A stretch of DNA of 64,000 nt, taken from NCBI RefSeq assembly GCF_000420645.1, contig NZ_ATVI01000010.1, positions 1 to 64,000 on the forward strand, in the 5' to 3' direction. Positions within the stretch are counted from its first letter, which is position 1; each line of letters begins with the position of its first letter. Shown here in pieces: positions 57,268 through 64,000 of the stretch. Origin of the DNA: Nevskia ramosa DSM 11499. Lineage in GTDB: Bacteria > Pseudomonadota > Gammaproteobacteria > Nevskiales > Nevskiaceae. The notes under the pieces are model-generated. The model was not told where the DNA came from. It saw nothing but the letters and a program-made list of their open reading frames with translations, and ran no database searches. Made by a program: the position numbers and the translations under genes.

Positions 57268-57336
57268 GTAGGGCGGGAAAGCCGAAGGCGCATCCCGCCT
57301 TCCGTGACAGTCCTCGGGAAATCGGTGGGATGCGCG
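57268..57336. repeat. Dispersed repeat, TAGGGCGGGAAA/GCGCATCCCGCC family
   Basis: TAGGGCGGGAAAGCC and GCGCATCCCGCC are followed by GGTGGGATGCGCGGT. Related to 46609-46643 and 47954-48030. Confidence 0.75.
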
Positions 57337-57398
57337 GTCCCCAAACGCCGGTCACTTTCCCCGTCTTGCTCAGGCTCGTCGGAATGCCCGCAAGCGCT

Positions 57399-57427
57399 CG
57401 TCATTTCTGCGAGGGCGGGAATGACAG
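57399..57427. repeat. Partial dispersed repeat, single CATTCCCGC-type hairpin
   Basis: CGTCATTTCTGCGAGGGCGGGAATGACAG is one arm pair of the 45483 family and overlaps the region just before the vapC remnant stop. Confidence 0.6.
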
Positions 57428-57431
57428 GCCT

Positions 57432-57827
57432 TCAAGGGTGCCAGTTCTCCGTGACGAGCCCGGGCACCCGGTCAAACTCACGCAGGTTGCGCGTCACCAG
57501 GACGAGGTTGCGGGCGCGGGCCTGACCGGCGATCAGCACGTCATAGGCGCCGATCGGGGTGCCCTGATCCGCGAGCAGAGCGCGGATTTCGCCGACGTGA
57601 CGGGCGTCTTCGACATCCAGTGGAAGCACCTCGAAGCGCAAGGCGTCGACGCGGCCGAGGTTCGCTTCGCGGCGCTGGCTGCGGAACGCTCCGAAGTAAA
57701 GTTCGTGCATGACCACGGCGCTGATGCCGACATCACTCGGCTGCTGTGAACGCTGCTACCTGAACAACGGCCCCTCGGCATCGTTGAGTGCGGCAATGAC
57801 AGCGTTGCTTTCCAGCAGTTAGCGCAT
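57432..57827 (-). pseudogene. vapC: Broken VapC toxin (PIN domain)
   Basis: Reading in frame from the ATG at 57827, which overlaps the vapB stop as TGATG, gives M-R-stop-LLESNAVIAALNDAEGPLFR-stop. The frame then runs open to 57432 with typical VapC text (GISAVVMHELYFGAF, GTPIGAYDVLIAGQARA, LVTRNLREFDRVPGL). Two nonsense codons interrupt it: TAA at 57821-57819 (codon 3, where VapC proteins have Tyr) and TAG at 57758-57756 (codon 24). The first catalytic Asp (LLDSN in relatives) reads Glu. The 94-residue remainder from a GTG at 57716 is not a functional toxin. Confidence 0.85.
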
Positions 57828-58072
57828 CATCGGAACAGCGTATCGAGGTCCGAGCGCGCATCGGGTGCTGGTTGCTGCTCTACGGCCTCGCGGAAGTCGT
57901 CGTCAACCGGACCGGATAGCGCATTGAGCCAGGCCCAGTCGCTGGCGATCGGTTCGAGGATCACGGACGCGCCGTGACGGCGAATGCGGACCTCGCTGCC
58001 GTCGATGCGGAAGTCTTTCGGCAGTCGCACTGCTTGCGAGCGGCCAGACCAGAACAGCTTGGCGGTTTCCAT
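57827..58072 (-). CDS. vapB: VapB-type antitoxin
   Basis: The protein is 81 residues from ATG 58072. The N-terminal AbrB/SpoVT-like DNA-binding fold is evident (METAKLFWSGRSQAVRLPKDF, then GSEVRIRRHGASVILEP). The C-terminal half should bind the toxin. The gene is intact although the toxin is not. Sequence up to 58162 may hold its promoter; AT-rich tracts are seen at about 58095-58140. Confidence 0.88.
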   Translation of the reverse strand: METAKLFWSGRSQAVRLPKDFRIDGSEVRIRRHGASVILEPIASDWAWLNALSGPVDDDFREAVEQQPAPDARSDLDTLFR

Positions 58073-58162
58073 GACAGGGCTCCCAAATTGGTGGATATCA
58101 AAGAGATACATCTCTAGACGTTTCGCGCCAAGTCGTTTGTTCGCTGGATTAGCGATTGGCCA

Positions 58163-58198
58163 ATTAAAAGCGGCAGCACGAGGGCTGCCGCTTTTTGC
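58163..58198 (-). terminator. Rho-independent terminator after the BVMO gene
   Basis: A 12-bp perfect stem (aaaagcggcagc / gctgccgctttt) with a 6-base loop has T runs on both strands. It lies about 120 bp after the monooxygenase stop, between that gene and vapB, both on the minus strand. It could stop transcription in either direction. Confidence 0.8.
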
Positions 58199-58317
58199 GA
58201 ACGTCGTCACGCTATCACTGGCGCAGCCGCTTCCTCTTTGATCCCCCCTGTTGCGATCGAGCGCAGCAAGCGGCGCATGATCTTGCTGCTAAGGGTTTGG
58301 GAGAGACCGAATGCCCT

Positions 58318-59952
58318 TCAGGCGATCAAGCAACTGGGATAGCCGCGTTCGGCTTCTTCGTCGCAGATCTTCTTGTAGGACCGGAAGCCGCCGAGATAAG
58401 GCAACACGACGCGCGGCTTGCCGGGCACGTTGTCACCCATGTACCAGGAGCTGGCTTCGCCGAACAAGGTCATCTTGCCGATCGCGTTGACCGTGTCGCG
58501 CCAGGCGCTTTCGGGCTCCGGCTTCGCCTCGATGGTCGTGAGGCCGGAGCTTGCCAGGTGCTCGATGCAGCCCATGATCCAGTCCACGTGGTATTGGTTG
58601 CCGAGCACCATGTTGTAGAGCACGGACGGGCTGCCCGGTCCGGTGGTGATGTACAGGTTCGGGAAGCCGGACGGCATGATCCCGTACAGGCTGCGCGGCC
58701 CTTCATTCCAGTGTTCCTTGAACGCAAGTCCGTCGCGGCCGCGGATGTCGATGTTGAGCAGGGTGCCGGTCATCGCATCGAAGCCGGTGGCGAAGATGAT
58801 CACTTCGAGTTCGTGGATCTCGCTGCCCACCTTCAGCCCTTCCGGCACGATCTCGCGGATCGGTTCGGCTTTCACATCCACCAGTCGCACGTTGTCGCGG
58901 TTGTAGGTCTCGTAATAGCCGGTATCGGCGCAGATGCGCTTGGCGCCGAATGGATAGTCCTTCGGTACCAGCCGTTCGGCAACGACAGGGTCTTTGACCT
59001 TCTCGCGAATTTTCTTCTGCGCGAACGCGGTGATCGTCTCGTTCGCAGCCTTGTCGGTGAGCAGGTCGACGAAGCTGCAGTAGAAGTACAGGCCGCCAGC
59101 CGCCCAGCGCTTCTCGTACTCGGCTTCGCGCTCCTGCTCGCTGACGTCGAGCGCGCGTCGCGTTTCCGGCGCCAGGCGTGCGCAGATGCCGACATCGGAA
59201 TCCCACTCGCGGGCGCGCAGATCGGCATAGCTCGCCTTGACCCGGCGCTCGTCGTCCGGATTCATCGGCCCGTTGCCGGCCGGCACGCTGAAGTTGGGCG
59301 TGCGTTGAAAGACGGTCAGGTGCTTTGCCTGTTCGGCAATGATCGGAATGGCCTGGATCGCCGACGAACCGGTACCGACTACACCGACCCTCAGGCCGAC
59401 GAAGTCGACTGACTCCTTCGGCCAGAACGCGGTGCGCAGGATGCGGCCCTTGAAGCTGTCGGCACCCGGGTACTCGATCGGCTTCGGCGTGGACAGGCAG
59501 CCGGTGGCCATCACGCAGTGACGAGCGGAAATGCTGTCGCCCTGGTCCGTGCGGATGGCCCATAGCTGGGTACTGTCGTCGAAGTGCGCGGCGCTCACCC
59601 GTGTCGAGAAGTGGATGTCGCGGCGCAGGTCGAAGCGGTCGGTGACGTGGTTCAGGTAGGCCAGGATCTCGGGCTGCCGCGCCATGCGTGTCGACCACTT
59701 CCAGTCCTGTTCCAGTTCCGCGCTGAACGAGTAGGAGTATTCGAGGCTCTCGAAGTCGCAGGCCGCGCCGGGATAGCGGTTCCAGTACCAGGTGCCACCG
59801 ACGCCTTCGCCAGCCTCGAAACAGATCGCCTTCAGGCCGGCCTGTCTCAGTCGGTGAAGCATGTACAGGCCGGCGATGCCGGCGCCGACGACGACGGCGT
59901 CGTACGGGGTGGTGGAGCTCTTGTCCGGGCTCGGGGACAGCGATGCGTCCAT
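58318..59952 (-). CDS. Baeyer-Villiger-type flavin monooxygenase
   Basis: The protein is 544 residues. The FAD motif is VVVGAGIAGLYMLHRLRQAG, the GGTWYWNRYPGAACD segment is conserved, and the NADPH motif is VGVVGTGSSAIQ. EIIFATGFDAMTG-type text follows near residue 385. The overall length and motifs match cyclohexanone/phenylacetone-type monooxygenases, which insert oxygen next to a ketone. However, the fingerprint F-x-G-x3-H-x3-W-P reads FKGRILRTAFWP, with Arg173 in place of His. It is divergent from the σ54 activator, and a σ54 promoter lies 127 bp upstream. Substrate unknown. Confidence 0.88.
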   Translation of the reverse strand: MDASLSPSPDKSSTTPYDAVVVGAGIAGLYMLHRLRQAGLKAICFEAGEGVGGTWYWNRYPGAACDFESLEYSYSFSAELEQDWKWSTRMARQPEILAYLNHVTDRFDLRRDIHFSTRVSAAHFDDSTQLWAIRTDQGDSISARHCVMATGCLSTPKPIEYPGADSFKGRILRTAFWPKESVDFVGLRVGVVGTGSSAIQAIPIIAEQAKHLTVFQRTPNFSVPAGNGPMNPDDERRVKASYADLRAREWDSDVGICARLAPETRRALDVSEQEREAEYEKRWAAGGLYFYCSFVDLLTDKAANETITAFAQKKIREKVKDPVVAERLVPKDYPFGAKRICADTGYYETYNRDNVRLVDVKAEPIREIVPEGLKVGSEIHELEVIIFATGFDAMTGTLLNIDIRGRDGLAFKEHWNEGPRSLYGIMPSGFPNLYITTGPGSPSVLYNMVLGNQYHVDWIMGCIEHLASSGLTTIEAKPEPESAWRDTVNAIGKMTLFGEASSWYMGDNVPGKPRVVLPYLGGFRSYKKICDEEAERGYPSCLIA

Positions 59953-60078
59953 GGGTTTCTCCTCCTCAAGGATGTTCTGGTTGGTGTTCGGGCCGGTTCG
60001 GCGTCATTCAGGACACGGCGTCTCTTCGCGAGGTGCAGGCTAAAAATGTGAATCGTGTTCCGGTTTCGTGATATTCAC

Positions 60079-60094
60079 TGCAAAGCGTTTGCCA
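60079..60094 (-). promoter_or_regulatory. σ54 (RpoN) promoter of the monooxygenase gene
   Basis: On the minus strand TGGCAAACGCTTTGCA matches the consensus TGGCACGN4TTGCW except at two positions. The invariant GG at -24 and GC at -12 are ten bases apart. It sits 127 bp before the start codon at 59952, next to a divergent σ54 activator gene. The rest of the 310-bp spacer is AT-rich and may hold activator sites and the integration host factor bend; I see no other clear motif. Confidence 0.75.
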
Positions 60095-60262
60095 AGCATT
60101 TTTCAATATTCAACCCGTTGTTATTGATGATTTAATTTCCTTGTCTCCATCTAGAGCGAGCACTCAAGGAATTGCTTTTTCTTATTTTTCTTCATTGAGG
60201 GCCAATTGCAGTGCCGATTTTTTTGGATCACGCTCAAGCCTCTGCCGACCAGAGTTGCCGCG

Positions 60263-62056
60263 ATGCCCAGCCCCGAATCTGCGAAGACCAGCCGACGCCG
60301 TCGCCCGAAAGCCGAAGCCTTGTCGGCGGCTGGCGAAGACGAAGCCGCGCGCCTGTCGCGTGCGGTTGCCGAACACCTGCGCTTCTCGCCGGATGCCGGC
60401 CACATCCAGCTGTTCGGCCAGCGCATGCTGTTGATGCACGCGCAGTCGTTCGCTGAACTGCGCCGCGAACTGATCACCCGGCTGGGCCTCGCCGGCACCC
60501 GCGAACTGCTGACCCGGCTCGGCTACCGGCAGGGCTTCGACGATGGCCAGCGGGTGCGGGCGCTGAATCCGGAAGACTTGGCGCACGCACTGGCTCTCGG
60601 GCCGCGGCTGCGCGAAACCGAAGGCTTCGTTCGCACCTTGCCGATCGATGCCATGCGCTTCGACCCTGCGAAGGGCGAATTCTGGGGCGACTTCCTGTGG
60701 ACCGCGCCCTGGGAAGCCGAGGCGCACCTGCAGCAGATCGGCCTCAGCGGCGAGCCGGCCTGCTGGGTGATGCGTGGCTATGCCGACGGCTACTGCACCG
60801 CAGTCACCGGCGTGCCGATCTACTGGCGCGAAGTGGAATGCGTGGCCATGGGTCACGCGCACTGCCGGGTCATCGGCAAGCCGCTCGCCGCCTGGGACGA
60901 CCTCAGCGAATCCGAAATCGGCTTCCTGCAGGCCGACAGCTTCGTCACTGCGCCGGTGAAGTCGCGGGCACCCGGCTTCAACCCGCTTGCCGAGGCCGTG
61001 GCGGGACGTGCCGCGACGGCGACCAACTTCGAAGGCTTCGTGGGCGCCTCGCCCGGTTTCAATGCGGTGGCCAATCTCGTGCGCCGCGTCGCGCCGACCG
61101 ATTCCACCGTGCTGTTCCGCGGCGAAAGCGGTGTCGGCAAGGAATGCTTCGCACGCGCGATGCATTCGATCAGCCCGCGCGCCAACAAGCCGATGGTGTC
61201 GATCAATTGCGCGGCGATCCCGCCCGAACTGGTCGAGGCCGAGCTGTTCGGTGTCGAACGCGGTGCCTACACCGGCGCCGATCACGCTCGCGCCGGCCGC
61301 TTCGAGCGCGCCGACGGCGGCACGCTGTTCCTCGACGAAATCTCCAGTCTGCCGCTGCCCGCGCAGGGCAAGGTGCTGCGCGCGATCCAGGAACGGGAGA
61401 TCGAACGCGTCGGCGGCACCCAGGTGCGCAAGATCGACGTGCGCATCGTCAGCGCCGCGAACTGCGACTTGCGTGTCGAGATGGAAGCCGGCCGCTTCCG
61501 TACCGATCTGTTCTATCGACTCAACGTGTTCCCGATCGAGATTCCGCCGCTGCGCGAACGTCGCGAGGATGTGCCGCTGCTAGTCTCGCTGTTCCTCGAT
61601 CGCTATACGCAGCGCTTCGCGAAGGCTGTCCAGGGCCTCACGCCGCGCGCCTGGGATGCCCTGTGGGATTACGACTGGCCGGGCAACGTCCGCGAACTGG
61701 AGAACATGGTGCAGCGTGCCGTGATCCTGGCCGAAAGTGGCGGCACGATCGATGTCCAGCATCTGTTCGCCGGCGGCGAGAAACTGCGACCTGCGTCGTT
61801 CAATCTCGGCGCGCAGGGCGCGCTGGTGCCGACTGGGGGCGCCAGCATTCTGGATGCCACCGACCCGCGACGGCGTCTCGCTGCCGATCTGCTGAAGGTG
61901 GTTCCCTCGTTGAAGGAAATCGAAACGCTGCTCGTCGACTGCGCAATGGAGCAGGCGGACGGGAACCTGTCGGCTGCCGCTCGGCTGCTGCGCCTGCAAC
62001 GCGGGCAGGTGGAGTATCGGGTGAAGAGACAACAAGGCGGAACGATGCTTGATTGA
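60263..62056 (+). CDS. σ54-dependent activator of the XylR/DmpR family
   Basis: The protein is 597 residues from ATG 60263. Residues about 45-230 form the XylR-N and V4R effector domains (LITRLGLAGTRELLTRLGYRQGF, VECVAMGHAHCRVIGK). Residues about 260-500 form the AAA+ domain with Walker A GESGVGKE at 287-294, loop motif GAYTGA at 334-339 (usual GAFTGA), and Walker B GGTLFLDEI. The C-terminal HTH is LSAAARLLRLQRGQVEYRVK. It senses an aromatic or ketone-like effector directly, probably the monooxygenase substrate, and drives the divergent σ54 promoter. Confidence 0.93.
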   Translation: MPSPESAKTSRRRRPKAEALSAAGEDEAARLSRAVAEHLRFSPDAGHIQLFGQRMLLMHAQSFAELRRELITRLGLAGTRELLTRLGYRQGFDDGQRVRALNPEDLAHALALGPRLRETEGFVRTLPIDAMRFDPAKGEFWGDFLWTAPWEAEAHLQQIGLSGEPACWVMRGYADGYCTAVTGVPIYWREVECVAMGHAHCRVIGKPLAAWDDLSESEIGFLQADSFVTAPVKSRAPGFNPLAEAVAGRAATATNFEGFVGASPGFNAVANLVRRVAPTDSTVLFRGESGVGKECFARAMHSISPRANKPMVSINCAAIPPELVEAELFGVERGAYTGADHARAGRFERADGGTLFLDEISSLPLPAQGKVLRAIQEREIERVGGTQVRKIDVRIVSAANCDLRVEMEAGRFRTDLFYRLNVFPIEIPPLRERREDVPLLVSLFLDRYTQRFAKAVQGLTPRAWDALWDYDWPGNVRELENMVQRAVILAESGGTIDVQHLFAGGEKLRPASFNLGAQGALVPTGGASILDATDPRRRLAADLLKVVPSLKEIETLLVDCAMEQADGNLSAAARLLRLQRGQVEYRVKRQQGGTMLD

Positions 62057-62165
62057 GTCTGTCGGCAAACAGAATCCGCCGCTTCCGGATTCTGATCACT
62101 CGGCGCATGACCTCGCTGCAGGGCCACTGCAGTAGTACGTTGAGTCGACGGTGCGGGCCAAACGA

Positions 62166-62195
62166 GAACTGCGCCCGAAGGCGCCGTTCTTGTTT
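62166..62195 (+). terminator. Rho-independent terminator after the σ54 activator
   Basis: GAAC-T-GCGCC and GGCGC-C-GTTC pair around a CGAA tetraloop with one mismatch, followed by TTGTTT. It lies about 110 bp after the activator stop and before the convergent acs gene. Confidence 0.7.
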
Positions 62196-62216
62196 GCGAC
62201 GAGTGATGTCAGCCGA

Positions 62217-64000
<1,784 letters not shown>

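Noticed and set aside
57432-57716. A 94-residue intact PIN-domain protein starting at GTG 57716
   Set aside because: The region upstream in the same frame encodes the missing VapC N-terminus with two stop codons, so this is the tail of a pseudogene, without the first catalytic residue.

Overview
The window is GC-rich Gram-negative DNA. It carries RND and OprM-type efflux, an OprB porin, LpxH- and HldD-type envelope genes, GlnE, a thiS-thiG-trmB cluster and σ54-dependent regulation. This fits a gammaproteobacterium, possibly a hydrocarbon-degrading lineage such as the Nevskiales (the order is a guess from gene content only).

Layout. 1-3017: the 3' end of an IS1182-type transposase, then a two-gene cassette (coiled-coil protein plus a DUF4041/T5orf172 GIY-YIG protein) of AT-richer, probably acquired DNA. 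This is the best candidate for an undescribed, perhaps defensive, system. 3211-10302: an RND efflux operon (adaptor, pump, outer-membrane channel on the minus strand) divergent from a TetR repressor, with three copies of a 16-bp operator between them. 10469-16721: a styrene side-chain oxidation locus: aldehyde dehydrogenase (styD-like), a LysR regulator, styA, styB, styC and an AraC/FeaR-like regulator in place of the usual StyS/StyR pair. 16796-20634: a large exported protein of unknown function and rmuC. 20780-25382 (minus): a probable four-gene envelope operon with two OmpA-like proteins and two lipoproteins that share a four-cysteine domain joined by Thr/Gly repeat linkers.

25542-37618 is mostly housekeeping: D-amino acid dehydrogenase, glnE-hldD, tRNA-Gly(CCC), a DUF3047 protein, thiS-thiG-trmB, a Tas-type aldo/keto reductase, a PhoD-type phosphatase and a ModA-like protein. 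37685-45468 is a fructose PTS locus: a FruR-like LacI repressor, then fruB (EIIA-HPr-EI), fruK, fruA and an OprB-type porin. 45598-48437 holds small metabolic and hypothetical genes separated by dispersed palindromic repeats. 48456-53978 (minus) is a five-gene ABC export operon (HlyD-type adaptor, thioredoxin-like protein, ATPase, two FtsX/MacB permeases).

54237-58072 contains an LpxH-like phosphoesterase, an AraC regulator divergent from a membrane desaturase, and a vapBC pair whose toxin gene is broken. 58318-62056 pairs a Baeyer-Villiger-type monooxygenase with a divergent XylR/DmpR-type σ54 activator; a good σ54 promoter lies in front of the monooxygenase. The window ends inside acs (acetyl-CoA synthetase).

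The metabolic themes are oxidation of hydrophobic compounds (styrene operon, BVMO, solvent-type efflux), fructose uptake, and acetate activation. All assignments rest on reading the translated sequence and recalled family features; no database search was run.
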